Both the position numbers and the translations under genes were made by a program. The notes under the pieces were generated by a model, which ran no database searches, was not told the DNA's origin, and saw only the letters and a program-made list of their open reading frames with translations. Of a stretch of 64,000 bases of DNA, positions 54,123-63,971 are shown in pieces; the stretch's first letter is position 1, and the number at the start of each line of letters is the position of its first letter. The stretch is from Caballeronia megalochromosomata (GTDB taxonomy: Bacteria; Pseudomonadota; Gammaproteobacteria; Burkholderiales; Burkholderiaceae): NCBI GenBank assembly GCA_001580565.1, contig LRBF01000122.1, forward strand, positions 1 through 64,000, read 5' to 3'.

Positions 54123-55739
54123 ATGCCCGCTCCGCCCGATTCGCCTGTTTTGATCGTGGGCGCCGGACCCACCGGCCTGACACTCGCGCTCGCGTTGCAG
54201 CAGCACGGAATCGCGGCCCGTGTCATCGACAAGCTCGAACGTCCCGCCGATTTGTCGAAAGCGCTCGCCGTGTGGCCCGCGAGCCTCGAGGTGTTGGCCT
54301 CTCTGGGCATGCATGACGCATTCAGTCAAACGGCGACACCGTTGCGCGCCGTGACCTTTGGCGATGGCGCCAAAAGACTCGCGCGCGTCGACATGGGCGA
54401 AGGAATCGACAGCGCCTATCCACAGCCGATTCTCCTGCCGCAGTCGAAAACCGAACAGATTCTCCACGAGCAATACGTGGCCTCGGGCGGCCGGGTCGAG
54501 CGAGGCGTCGAACTCGTGTCGCTCGATGAAGATGGTGACGCCGTGACCGTGACGCTGCGCGATGTGAGTGGACATGAGGAAACGACGCGGGTCGCGTGGC
54601 TTGTCGGTGCGGATGGCGCGCGCAGCACGGTGCGTCACGCACTGGGTATCGAATTCGAAGGCTACACCGAGCCGGCGCTGTTTCTGCTGGGCGACGTGCA
54701 CATCGATGGCGGCGATCTGGACCGCCACAGCATCCACATCTGGTGGCACAACGCAGGAACTGTCGCGCTTTTTCCGTTCGAGCATGACGTATGGCGAATC
54801 ATCGTCGAACGCGAATGCTCGCCGCAGACTGCTCATGACGATCACGCAGAGGAGCATCATCAGGATTCGTCCGCCGATACGCCCCCGACGCTCGAAGAAC
54901 TGCAGCAAGCGATGGACCGTCATGGGCCGCCGGGCACGCGCCTCTCGCAACCGGCGTGGCTGTCATCGTTTCGCACCAACGAGCGCCTTGCCGTGCGCTA
55001 TCGCAGCGCACACGTGTTTCTGGCCGGCGACGCCGCGCATATCCACACGCCCGCCGGAGGGCAGGGTATGAACACCGGCATTCAGGACGCGTTCAACCTC
55101 GGATGGAAGCTGGCTTATGCGCTCCAGGGTCGCGGCGACGCGCAGACGTTGCTGGACAGTTATGAGGCCGAGCGTCGTCCCGTCGGCATTCAGGTTATTG
55201 ATCATGCGTCGCGGCTGATGCATATGGGCATGTCCCGCAATGCGCTGGTCCGATTCGTTCGCGATCTGGCCGTGACCGTGCTCGACCACGTGCCCGCGCT
55301 GCAAATGCGCCTGCGTACGGAGATGTCCGAGACTGACATCACCTATCGCGGCGGACCTTTGATCCAACTCGCTGGCGACTCGCGGCATTTCGCACGTGGA
55401 CTGCCCGGCACGCGTGCCCGCGATGTTCGCTGGACCGACCCGGCCGACGGAACCACGCGCACGCTGTGGCCGTCGTTGAGCCCTGTGCTCCATACGCTTG
55501 TCGCGTTCGGCGAGACCGATGACATCGCCGCACGGGCCGCGGCTTATACCGACGCCGTCCAGATCGTCAGGCTTCCGGGCACCGGGGAGGCTGCCGAGCG
55601 CTACGGGTTCGAGGCGCCGGGCTTCGTGCTGATCCGCCCGGACCAGGTTGTCGCGCTTCGGGGCGGCGCCCAGGACGGGTTCATCCTCGACCGTTATCTC
55701 GAGCGCGTTGTGCGAATGGGCAGCCCGCTCGCCGTGTAG
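54123..55739 (+). CDS. FAD-dependent monooxygenase (PheA/TetX/UbiH group)
   Basis: The 538-residue flavin hydroxylase has VLIVGAGPTGLTLALALQQHG, the DG motif VGADGARSTVRHA and GDAAHIHTPAGGQGMNTGIQD. A C-terminal thioredoxin-like domain typical of phenol hydroxylases follows from about residue 400. CCCAGGAGAC precedes the ATG. Relatives hydroxylate phenols, polyketides or antibiotics. It lies 208 bp after the GlxA gene and just before a broken FUSC-type exporter gene, suggesting a former detoxification pair. Confidence 0.92.
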   Translation: MPAPPDSPVLIVGAGPTGLTLALALQQHGIAARVIDKLERPADLSKALAVWPASLEVLASLGMHDAFSQTATPLRAVTFGDGAKRLARVDMGEGIDSAYPQPILLPQSKTEQILHEQYVASGGRVERGVELVSLDEDGDAVTVTLRDVSGHEETTRVAWLVGADGARSTVRHALGIEFEGYTEPALFLLGDVHIDGGDLDRHSIHIWWHNAGTVALFPFEHDVWRIIVERECSPQTAHDDHAEEHHQDSSADTPPTLEELQQAMDRHGPPGTRLSQPAWLSSFRTNERLAVRYRSAHVFLAGDAAHIHTPAGGQGMNTGIQDAFNLGWKLAYALQGRGDAQTLLDSYEAERRPVGIQVIDHASRLMHMGMSRNALVRFVRDLAVTVLDHVPALQMRLRTEMSETDITYRGGPLIQLAGDSRHFARGLPGTRARDVRWTDPADGTTRTLWPSLSPVLHTLVAFGETDDIAARAAAYTDAVQIVRLPGTGEAAERYGFEAPGFVLIRPDQVVALRGGAQDGFILDRYLERVVRMGSPLAV

Positions 55740-55800
55740 AAGGTGTCGAAGCCGCCTGCGAGTAAAGAAGACAGTTGCACTTGCTCGACCGACGGTCATG

Positions 55801-56840
55801 CGCGATACGCTATTGCTTGCCTTGCGAACTACGCTATGCGCTCTGACGGCGGAACTGTCCTGGCGCAGGGTAGTATCGCGGAGCCGCCGCTGCACCGAGG
55901 CCGTGCTGCCGATCGTCATTGCCATCGGTGCAGGGCGCTTGTTCAGTGTGACCGAAACGTGGTGGAGCGCTATCTGCGCATTCTCGCTTACCGGCCTCGC
56001 GTTCAAGCCTGCGCTCGACCTGGGTGTCCAGCAGATTGCCAGCATGTTCTGCGGCACCGTTATCGGGGTTCTGCTGTCACGCATCGCAGGACTCGATGTT
56101 GCGACCTTGTCGTAACGATGGCATTTTTATCCGGAGCAGGGCTCTTTCTCTCGACCGACCTCACGATCTTTATAGTGACGGTCACTCACGACGCCCCGAA
56201 TGCAGACCCGAAAACCATAGCGCAGGCGATGTGGCTGAACGCATTGATTGGGACGATCGCCTATCTCGGCGTAACGGCACTCGGCTCTATGTCTGCTTTT
56301 GTATTCGCGGCGGGAAAGCCAGCTTCGGAGACTGAGCGTTCCGTGGAAGCGGCCCATGTTGACGGGCCGTACGCTCGGCCGCGCGACGCGCAGGTTGATC
56401 GGCACGATCACGTTCGGCGTGCTTTCCTGTCTCGCGTGGTGCTACCCGCTCGATGGCTTCCCTCAGGCCATGACGACCGCGCTCGTCGTGTTGATGGTGC
56501 CGGTCAGCGCGCAGGGTGCGCGGTCGCCATATCAAGTCGTCCAGCGCATGTGCCATCGAGATGCACACCGCAAGCAGGCAGTCAGTGATGCTTCCCGCTG
56601 TCGACGGAAACACGGCGAAGACGACGAGGCAGCCGAGCGCGCATCCCAGCAGTCGCCTTCATCATCCTGGCATTCGTTCACGACGGTGTCCGGCTCAGCG
56701 ACAACGTCGCCGTCGCCTATCATCGGCTGATCTGCATTGCGGCGGGAAACGTGGCGCTGGCTATCACGCTGATCGTGGTAACCGTCGTATCGTTCAGGCA
56801 GTTCGGAAGGCAAGCCGACGAGCGGGTCCGGTGTGCGCTC
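55801..56840 (+). pseudogene. Frameshifted FUSC-family (aromatic acid exporter-like) membrane protein
   Basis: Successive frames give hydrophobic segments of one FUSC-type exporter. They are LPIVIAIGAGRLFSVTETWW with SAICAFSLTGLAFKPALDLG up to a stop at 56115, then MAFLSGAGLFLSTDLTIFIV, then LIGTITFGVLSCLAWCYPLD, and finally LAFVHDGVRLSDNVAV before the end near 56840. At least three frame changes occur. The protein would have exported an aromatic or similar acid. The end overlaps the convergent phospholipase gene. Confidence 0.7.
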
Positions 56841-58953
56841 AGACCGCCTTGGCGACAGGCGCCGTTGCCGCGGGGTCGGTGGTGCTGACCTGACCGGTTT
56901 CCACGTGTCCCGCGATCCTGCGAGCCCATGCGGGATTGCCCTGAATCGAGAATGTGAGGTCGTACCACTGCGCGCTGCACGACAGGTCCCAATGGGCTTC
57001 GACAGTCTTGCCGGCCGGCACGGAAATGGTTTGCGGCGGCTGCGCGTAGGCGCTGTCGCTGGCGCCTATCGTCAATGCGGCCGTTCCCGTGTTGGTGACG
57101 GCGACATAGACGTTCCCGTTTGCAACGTCATAGCACGTCGTGATGTCGGGATGCGCGGCGGCATCGGCGGATGCCGAACCCATGAAGCGGCGGAAGAATC
57201 CGTTTGGACCACACACGTTGACGGCATAGTTGCCGTTCGCGTCGAGCGTCCATGTATCGGAGAGCTGCTTGCCTGCTTCGACAGTGTAGTGACGTGGCGT
57301 CGCGCTCGCGTCGTTCGTGTAGACCCAGAAATGCGCGCCCTGCTTGCCGGTGTTCGCGAACGTGATGACGTAACCGCCCGATTGCAGCTGGCCATTCACA
57401 TGCAGCTCGTACGGAATGGCCCGCGTGGGGCGCGTGCCCGTTTCCTGGGCCTCGATGGCCTGCGCCGCGCCGCCCGCGGGTGCGGTCTGCGAGGTCGGGC
57501 GCGCGCACTGCTGGTCCGCCTGCGTGATGTACGTCGACGTGCTCGGCAGCGTCGGGAAGGTCGCATCGGACTTGCTGAAATCGAAGGATGTCGTCAGGTC
57601 GCCGCACACGACACGACGCCACGGCGAGATGTTCGGCTCCGTCACGCCGAAGCGCTTCTCGATGAACTGCAGCACGGACGTGTGATCGAACACCTGCGAG
57701 TTTACGTAGCCGCCGCGGGACCACGGCGACACGACGAACATCGGCACGCGCGGTCCGAGCCCGTAGGGCAGGTTATCGGCCGTATAGGTGCCTTGCTGTG
57801 CGGCCGTGACGAGCGTGTGCCGCTCCAGCGTGATGTCGACCGTGCTCGCGCCGGTGTTGGGCAGCGTCGGCGCCTGGGGTGGCACCATGTGATCGAAGAA
57901 GCCGTCGTTTTCGTCGTACATGATGAATAGAACGGTCTTGCTCCACACGTCGGGATTGGACGTCAGTGCGTCGAGAATCGTCGCAATGTAGTTCGCGCCG
58001 TAGAGCGGCGTGAATTTCGGATGCTCCGAGTACGCGGCGGGCGGCAGCAGCCACGACACTTGCGGCAGGTTGCCCGCCTGCACATCGGCCTTCAACTGCG
58101 TGAGATTGCGTGTGCTCATGCCGCGCACTTGCAGCGAAGAACCGACAGGCGCGCTCACGAAATTCTGGAAGCACGCGAGCATGTTGGTGCCGTAGTTGCC
58201 CGTGTAATTGTCGAAGTCCGTGCCCTGCTGATAGATCTGCCACGAAATGCCGGCCGTCTCCAGGCGTTCGGGGTAGGTCGTCCACGTGAAAGGATTGAGC
58301 TTGGTCGTGTCGAACTGGTTGTCGATGTAGTCGATGTTGTCGAGGAGTGGACCGCCGCCGGTGCCGAGCGGATCGACCATGCCCGTCATCAGGTACATGC
58401 GGTTGGGGTGCGTGTTGCCGGGAATCGAGCAGAAGTAGTGATCGCAGACGGTAAAGGCATCGGCGAGCGCGTAGTGGAACGGGATGTCCGCGCGCGTGTG
58501 ATAGCCCATCGTCATGTTGGTCTTTTGCGCGGCCCACTTGTCCGCCCGGCCGCCGTGGATGGCGCCGTGCGTCGTCGCCCACGTGTGCGGCAGGCCGCCG
58601 ATGCACTGCGCATTCACGCCTGGATTCGTGGTGTCGTAGCGAAACGGCGCGATCGTCTTCGTGGCGTCTTCCTGGCGCGGCTGGAACCACACTGGCTGGC
58701 CGTTTGGCAGCGTGACGGGGAAGCGGTCGTTATAGCCGCGCACACCGCTCAGATGGCCGAGATAGTGATCGAACGAGCGGTTCTCCTGCATGAACACGAC
58801 GATGTGCTGCACGTCCTGGATCGTGCCCGTGACCGTGCTCGGCTCGATCGCGAGCGCACGGCGGATGGCGTCGGGGAACAGCGCGTTGGCCGCGGTCGCG
58901 CCGGCGAGTCCGGCCGAGAGCTTCAGGAAATTGCGTCGGGATTGAGTGGCCAT
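56839..58953 (-). CDS. Phosphocholine-type phospholipase C, Tat-exported
   Basis: This 704-residue enzyme has a Tat signal (RRNFLKLSAGLAGA) and the acid-phosphatase-like phospholipase C core: FMQENRSFDHYLG, IPGNTHPNRMYLMTG, YDENDGFFDHM and PRVPMFVVSPWSRGG. Two C-terminal DUF756 repeats follow (PYELHVNGQLQSGG and GNVYVAVTNTGTAALTIG). It hydrolyses phosphatidylcholine or sphingomyelin outside the cytoplasm. Length and layout match PlcN/PlcH-type enzymes of Burkholderia and Pseudomonas. It is followed upstream on the same strand by a small lipoprotein gene. Confidence 0.93.
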   Translation of the reverse strand: MATQSRRNFLKLSAGLAGATAANALFPDAIRRALAIEPSTVTGTIQDVQHIVVFMQENRSFDHYLGHLSGVRGYNDRFPVTLPNGQPVWFQPRQEDATKTIAPFRYDTTNPGVNAQCIGGLPHTWATTHGAIHGGRADKWAAQKTNMTMGYHTRADIPFHYALADAFTVCDHYFCSIPGNTHPNRMYLMTGMVDPLGTGGGPLLDNIDYIDNQFDTTKLNPFTWTTYPERLETAGISWQIYQQGTDFDNYTGNYGTNMLACFQNFVSAPVGSSLQVRGMSTRNLTQLKADVQAGNLPQVSWLLPPAAYSEHPKFTPLYGANYIATILDALTSNPDVWSKTVLFIMYDENDGFFDHMVPPQAPTLPNTGASTVDITLERHTLVTAAQQGTYTADNLPYGLGPRVPMFVVSPWSRGGYVNSQVFDHTSVLQFIEKRFGVTEPNISPWRRVVCGDLTTSFDFSKSDATFPTLPSTSTYITQADQQCARPTSQTAPAGGAAQAIEAQETGTRPTRAIPYELHVNGQLQSGGYVITFANTGKQGAHFWVYTNDASATPRHYTVEAGKQLSDTWTLDANGNYAVNVCGPNGFFRRFMGSASADAAAHPDITTCYDVANGNVYVAVTNTGTAALTIGASDSAYAQPPQTISVPAGKTVEAHWDLSCSAQWYDLTFSIQGNPAWARRIAGHVETGQVSTTDPAATAPVAKAV

Positions 58954-59016
58954 GTCTGAGGTGTCGTGTTTGGAGCGCCATGAGGCCGCCGCAGCGATGC
59001 AGCGGGATGCGCGATG

Positions 59017-59205
59017 TCAGGACTTGGGCTGGACGAAGCCGGGCGGGCAATGCATGTCGGCGGTCGCGACGGTAGCGCCGCCGCAAGCGGCCTTGGCGGC
59101 GGGTGTCGGCGACGGTGAGTCCGAATCGCCGTGGCACGCGGTGACGACGAGGGCCGTGATGGGCACGCCAATGAGCGCCAGCAGCCGAGGAACCGACATC
59201 TGCAT
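59017..59205 (-). CDS. Small Cys-rich lipoprotein upstream of phospholipase C
   Basis: This 62-residue protein has a signal peptide and lipobox (LVVTAC), a Pro/Ser linker and further Cys in AACGGATV and MHCPPGF. GGAGAACAACC precedes the ATG at 59205. It lies 63 bp upstream of the phospholipase gene on the same strand, so the two are probably co-transcribed. The role is unknown; support for phospholipase export or surface retention is possible. The family is not recognised. Confidence 0.7.
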   Translation of the reverse strand: MQMSVPRLLALIGVPITALVVTACHGDSDSPSPTPAAKAACGGATVATADMHCPPGFVQPKS

Positions 59206-59747
59206 GGTTGTTCTCCGATGTGGGGTGACAGACGTGGCCTGCAACCGGTGACGGGACAAAGTTTCCTTACTCGGGCGCAAAGATAAGTTCTAAATGTTTC
59301 ATGACAGTGTCGTTCCTCGTGGGCCGATGGACGACAGAGAGAAAGGCGGGATTGCGTTGTGCTTTCCGAGAGAGTGCAGGGATGTAAGCTTGAGGGGAGT
59401 CACGGCGATAGGAGCTCGCGCCGGGACGTTATGTCCCAAGCAGTCGCCGAAGATCATGGGCGTCTGAGCATCCCGATTTACACTGAAAGCCGATTCGGAT
59501 TGCAGGCGACGCCGAATGGCATCATGCTCCACGCGTGCGGATACTGTGCTCGCGGCTCTTCAATACATCCGCCGAAAACCAGTATGCCTCTCCCCAGGCG
59601 CTCAAAATGCGTTCGTCCGCGGCGTCCCCGGGCCAAATTCGGCCGTTTGGATGCGCGGCTTGCCGGTCATCCGAAAGTCGGGTTTAACTTCGAAAGCGGC
59701 CGGTCACTCAGCTAGAAGTGAACGGCCTGCTTGTCACGTACGCATTT
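59206..59747. other. About 540 bp without a gene
   Basis: This gap lies between the lipoprotein start and the stop of the first DUF1254 protein gene. It should contain the lipoprotein promoter and the end of the DUF1254 transcript, marked by the hairpin at 59698-59727. The open frames seen show no family features. Confidence 0.5.
59698..59727 (-). terminator. Hairpin downstream of the first DUF1254 gene
   Basis: GGCCGGTCACT (59698-59708) pairs with AGTGAACGGCC (59717-59727) with one mismatch around an 8-nt loop, 21 bp beyond the stop codon. No strong U-run follows on the minus strand. Confidence 0.45.
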
Positions 59748-61304
59748 CTATTGCGCAATGCGCTTGAGGTCGTCGGGCTTCCAGCTCTTCTTGAAGAACG
59801 CCTCCTTGGGACTATACAGACGCAGAATGATGAAATAGCCCTTGCCTGGAACCGTCCTCACCCAGTTGCGCTCCTTACCGGCCGGTGCACTCGGGCCAAA
59901 GTAAAGATCGTATGTGCCATCGGCGTTTTGCACCGGTTTGTCCATGGAATTCAAGGAAGGTAGCGGTTGGCCGTTCTGCAGCCCCGAAGCGGTGATCGAG
60001 TCATAAACCGTGACCGACCAGAAGTTGGCAGCAGGAATATCGCGCGGCAAATGAAGTTGATAGCTGCTGCCTCCCTCCAGAAAGTTACCGTCGGCGTCGC
60101 GCCAGGTCGACGGATATTTCGCGCCCTTTTCGACGAGGTCTACGACCATTCCGGGACTCGTCGCGTAGGCAGTCGTGAAGTACGCATCTCGCTGAGCCAG
60201 ATTGGTGAATGATCCGCTCGCCTGAAATAACGGGTTCTGGCCGGCGAAGACGTTGACCCATTGCCGGTCTGGATAGTATTTGGCCTCGGGCTGATCCACC
60301 AGTCCGTTGTAGATTTCGACCTTGCTCATTCCGAAGGCGGTTTTCGCCGCCTTGTCCAGCAACTCGCGCTGTCGGGCCGTAGGCTGGAACGGCTTGCCTT
60401 TCTCGATGCCGATCGCCGCCATCATGCCGCGCCAGTCCATATCCGCGGGGTCGACTGTTTCCTGATCGACAAAACGGGCCAGCATGTCGAAATAGCTGCC
60501 GTCATGCGGAAACAGCATATCGGCCGGTGTGGCCGATCCATCGGGAAACCGCATCGGTTCGGCAGAATCCTTTTTGCCGTAGGGATAAATGCGCGTGCCA
60601 GCGATCAGGGCGTTAGCAGGTTTGAGATCTTTCGGGTCGGTGAAAAAGCCGCGGTAAAACACGAATACGTTGTTGGTCCGGGAACGGTAAAGGTAATAGC
60701 CTTTCGGTGTGGCTCCTTTGTAGTTCCACGGGACGATGAGGTACTTGCCGCCCTTTCCGCCGTCAGGCCCGGCAAACCCGAAGTCGCCCGTATAAGTTTT
60801 CCCGTCTATCGTCGGGCCCGAGAGAGGCCGCTGATAGAAGTCGTCCAGGATGCCCTGATTCTGAGGAGGCACTTCGACAACGATCGGCCCGTCTTTCGCA
60901 AGGTTGACGTATGCCATCGCGTAAAGACAATCGGAGTTCGGTGTGGTGACTTGCGTCTGTGCATTTAGGCGTTCTTTCCAGACCGGCAGCACGTTGTATC
61001 CGGCACCGTAGATTTTCTCCGAACCTTCCTTCATCGCGAACATATTGATGGCAGGCAGCGACCACAAATATACCTGCACGGCGCGCTGAAAATACAGTTC
61101 GTCCCGAAGCAGTTCGGCCGATTCATTGGTGGGAAAGTCCCCGGAAAACGGCGCGTTCGCCAGCGCGTCGTGGCTGGCGGCAAGAGCTTGACTCGGTGTT
61201 GGCTGCTGGGATTGAGGGAATGCCTGGGCGCAATACCCCGCAACGGCAAGCGCGACCAGCGCGCCCGCAAAATTCCTGGTGACGACGGATTGCGATGTAT
61301 TCAC
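59748..61304 (-). CDS. Exported DUF1254/DUF1214 protein
   Basis: The 518-residue protein has a signal peptide (AGALVALAVAGYCAQAF), then DUF1254 (about 70-200; VQVYLWSLPAINMFAMKEG, TPNSDCLYAMAYVNL) and DUF1214 in the last 110 residues (FWSVTVYDSITASGLQ, YFGPSAPAGKERNWVRTVPG). Members are widespread, periplasmic and of unsettled function. It is encoded about 245 bp downstream of a paralogue on the same strand. Confidence 0.9.
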   Translation of the reverse strand: MNTSQSVVTRNFAGALVALAVAGYCAQAFPQSQQPTPSQALAASHDALANAPFSGDFPTNESAELLRDELYFQRAVQVYLWSLPAINMFAMKEGSEKIYGAGYNVLPVWKERLNAQTQVTTPNSDCLYAMAYVNLAKDGPIVVEVPPQNQGILDDFYQRPLSGPTIDGKTYTGDFGFAGPDGGKGGKYLIVPWNYKGATPKGYYLYRSRTNNVFVFYRGFFTDPKDLKPANALIAGTRIYPYGKKDSAEPMRFPDGSATPADMLFPHDGSYFDMLARFVDQETVDPADMDWRGMMAAIGIEKGKPFQPTARQRELLDKAAKTAFGMSKVEIYNGLVDQPEAKYYPDRQWVNVFAGQNPLFQASGSFTNLAQRDAYFTTAYATSPGMVVDLVEKGAKYPSTWRDADGNFLEGGSSYQLHLPRDIPAANFWSVTVYDSITASGLQNGQPLPSLNSMDKPVQNADGTYDLYFGPSAPAGKERNWVRTVPGKGYFIILRLYSPKEAFFKKSWKPDDLKRIAQ

Positions 61305-61450
61305 GGCTGTACTCCTTTGACTTTGGCAAAATCGTAAAGTGCAGTCTCGCTGTGACGGGGAAGGGTTCGGCCTTCGGCATGACCGGCTGTCAGTGTCGAC
61401 GCATTTAGCAATGCGTTCGCGACGAAGGTCTCGCCCATTCTGGATGCGTG

Positions 61451-61540
61451 TCAGACAGGTTGGAAGTCCGGCAGTTTGAACGTTCTGTTGTTAAGCGCTT
61501 CGGTTGGACCGTAAGGATTCTTGACAGGTAACGCACGACT
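61451..61540 (-). pseudogene. Orphan C-terminal fragment of a third DUF1254/DUF1214 paralogue
   Basis: Directly after the stop of the upstream paralogue, the minus strand reads PYGPTEALNNRTFKLPDFQPV and a stop at 61451. The end of the upstream gene reads FYGPTEALMNKSFRLPDFEVV. The stretch thus repeats the last 25-30 codons of that gene with substitutions. It is a relic of a partial tandem duplication or of a deletion between paralogues. Confidence 0.75.
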
Positions 61541-61550
61541 CCCCGCGGCC

Positions 61551-63020
61551 CTATTTGCCGACGACTTCGAAATCAGGGAGCCTGAACGATTTGTTCATTA
61601 ACGCCTCCGTCGGTCCGTAGAACCGTACCGTCGGAGCAGGACGCCGGCCAGCCGTCGGAATCCAGTTCGACTCTAGTCCCTTTGGCGCATGGGGGCCTAC
61701 GTAAATCGTTACGCTCCCGTCGGCATTCAATTTCATCTTGTTCATGTCATACGAAGACAACGTGGTGCGTTCGCTGTTGCTGTAGATGTAAGTCCAGGTC
61801 GCATGGTCGTAGACAGTGACGGCCCAGAATTGCTTCGCAGGCATCGCGGCCGGAATCGTGATCTTGTAGTTTGTTTTTGCGTCGAGCAATTTGCCGTTCT
61901 TGTCGGCCACGGCAACCATATACATCGTTCCAGGCGATTCGCTCAGCGTTTTGGGCATGTAGATGCACCAGAAGAAAGCCCGGGCCCGTCCCACGTAGTC
62001 AACCCGATCATCATAGACATAGTCGAATTGCTTCTTTTCGTCGGGAAGCAATAGGGAAATGTAGTGCCGGTCGGGCCAGTAGAGGACCTCTTTGGGCGGA
62101 TGATCGAAGTAAGACTGGAGGCTGAACCATGCGTCGGCAGCGCCCTGACGCATTGCCCGAACCGTTTGGGCGTCGGGGTCAAAAGTCTTGCCTTTCTGGA
62201 TTCCCAATGACGCGAGCATACCCATCATTACTTTGTCTTCCGGCCTCACGGGTTCGACGTTGACTATGTCGGCGAGATCCTTGAAGAACCGCTCGTCGTA
62301 AAACGGCAGTGTCGGATAGCGTCGATTGCCTGGGTCGACGAACCGCTGCTGTGGAGGGTTCGCAGCGTCCGCAAGATAGTACAGCCGCAGCCGGTGCGAG
62401 AAATTGAACGCGTCGTCGACCGTCTTTCCGGGTTGTACTATCGAGCGGAATGCCAATGTGATTCGGTAGTTGGGCGAGGCAACGTGGATGTAGCCCTCAG
62501 GAATCGGTCCCGTGTAACCCGGCGGTGTGAATAGAAATTTGCCGCCCTTTCCCTGATCCAATCCAGCCGGGCCGACGTCGGCGATCGTAAATTGCCACGC
62601 GTCGACGACCTGTCCATACAGGCTACCGTCGGCTCCAGACGGCGGAATTTCCAGCACTACGGGTCCCTTGCGAAGGTCAGTAAATGCCGAGATATAGGGC
62701 GTCGAACTATTGCCAGTCACTACTTCGAGGTTCGGCGTCGCCGGCTTCGAATACGCGAGGATATCGTTGTCCCTCAAACCGAGATCTTCTGCGCCAGCAA
62801 GTCGAAAGCGGTAAATCTCCACAGCAGGCAGCGCCCAATTTACCGCTTCGAATGCGCGCTGTCGCAGTGTCTGATAGTCGAGGTTTGCAGATGGCCGACT
62901 GCCCGCCGCTGGCTGGCCACCAACCGGCTCTTTACCATCCTGCGCACCGACAGTGCCGGACGCGACAGCAAGCACGCAGACCGCTATAACCGTAAGGCTC
63001 CGTTTTGTCATTTTCATCAT
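61551..63020 (-). CDS. Exported DUF1254/DUF1214 protein (paralogue)
   Basis: The 489-residue protein has a signal peptide (SLTVIAVCVLAVASGTVGAQ), DUF1254 (FEAVNWALPAVEIYRFRLAG; NSSTPYISAFTDL) and C-terminal DUF1214 (FWAVTVYDHATWTYIYSNS; YVGPHAPKGLESNWIPT). The ATG at 63020 is chosen over 63101 because it gives the signal peptide. GAGGCGGTG lies upstream. It shares layout with the protein encoded at 59748-61304 but is clearly diverged. Confidence 0.9.
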   Translation of the reverse strand: MMKMTKRSLTVIAVCVLAVASGTVGAQDGKEPVGGQPAAGSRPSANLDYQTLRQRAFEAVNWALPAVEIYRFRLAGAEDLGLRDNDILAYSKPATPNLEVVTGNSSTPYISAFTDLRKGPVVLEIPPSGADGSLYGQVVDAWQFTIADVGPAGLDQGKGGKFLFTPPGYTGPIPEGYIHVASPNYRITLAFRSIVQPGKTVDDAFNFSHRLRLYYLADAANPPQQRFVDPGNRRYPTLPFYDERFFKDLADIVNVEPVRPEDKVMMGMLASLGIQKGKTFDPDAQTVRAMRQGAADAWFSLQSYFDHPPKEVLYWPDRHYISLLLPDEKKQFDYVYDDRVDYVGRARAFFWCIYMPKTLSESPGTMYMVAVADKNGKLLDAKTNYKITIPAAMPAKQFWAVTVYDHATWTYIYSNSERTTLSSYDMNKMKLNADGSVTIYVGPHAPKGLESNWIPTAGRRPAPTVRFYGPTEALMNKSFRLPDFEVVGK

Positions 63021-63400
63021 GAGTTGACACCGCCTCGAATCAAAGGACCGCCACTTCAGGACTGGATGCACGCGCGAAGCCATTGCTGCAATGCAACGCA
63101 AAGCGTTGCCCAGAGCCGCTGGCTATTCTCAATACTAACGTAACGTGATCGCTACTAGCACCGCTCAGTGTCGCCAACGCCGGAATAAGATGCGAAAGGG
63201 GATTGGGGCAATCTGATTGTCCTTTGGTGAAACATCAGTCCCTTTAACGTGACCACGCTCGGCTAGATATCGATTGCAATGGCTCGAAACTAACAGTTCC
63301 TCGCGGGCACTGCGAAGCGGTACCGTAGAATCGGCGGCGTCTATAACATCCACCCGCATATACCTGGACGCTGGGCGGCTTCGAACCACGAGACCCGCGC
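63021..63400. other. About 380 bp without a gene
   Basis: The region between the DUF1254 paralogue (minus) and the nuclease-like relic (plus) should hold the promoter of the former. I see no RNA gene or repeat. Open frames here lack ribosome sites and family features. Confidence 0.45.
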
Positions 63401-63971
63401 GTGACCACTTTCCTCTACGACGAGCAGACCTCCGGCTCTCCCGCCGCCTTTCAGCCAGTCGCGCTGACCGCCGCGAACGGTCACAACGAACGCTGGCTGC
63501 AAGAACGGATTTTTGAGCTGCCTGCGCTGCTGCTCATGATCAAGATGTTCGGCCACGGCGAGAGCTTTGTGCCGCTCTGCCGCGAGCTTCCACTGCGTTA
63601 GGGCCGCGACCGGCCGACTCGTGCTCGTCGAATGCAAGTTGTTGCGTAACCCCGAAGCTCGTCGCGAGGTCATTGCGCAGTTGTTCGAATATGCATCGCT
63701 GCTTTCCGAGTGGACGTATTCCGAATTGGAAGCACGTCTCAAGAAGGCTCGTGGCCTGACTGGCGAAAATCCCATATTCGCTGCGCTCAAAGCCGTGCAT
63801 CCCGAACTCGACGAGGGAGCGTTCGTTCACTCTGTGAACCGGTCGCTCGAGCGCGGCGACTTCCCCTGCGCCATCGCAGGTGACGGCATTCGCCGAGCAA
63901 CTCGCATGGCTGCTGCGCACCTGCAACGCTCTGGTGAACACACTTCGGCTCCGCCTAGGCGGTACGGGTAG
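63401..63971 (+). pseudogene. Decayed PD-(D/E)XK nuclease-like gene
   Basis: A first frame (63401-63601) reads NGHNERWLQERIFELPALLL and ends at a stop after CRELPLR. A second frame resumes with GRLVLVECKLLRNPEARREV, with the Glu-x-Lys of a PD-(D/E)XK nuclease fold, and QLFEYASLLSEW. About ten residues appear lost at the join. A further one-base slip near 63890 would restore EQLAWLLRTCNALVN. Several breaks mark it as non-functional; it may be a relic of a defence or mobile-element gene. Confidence 0.6.
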
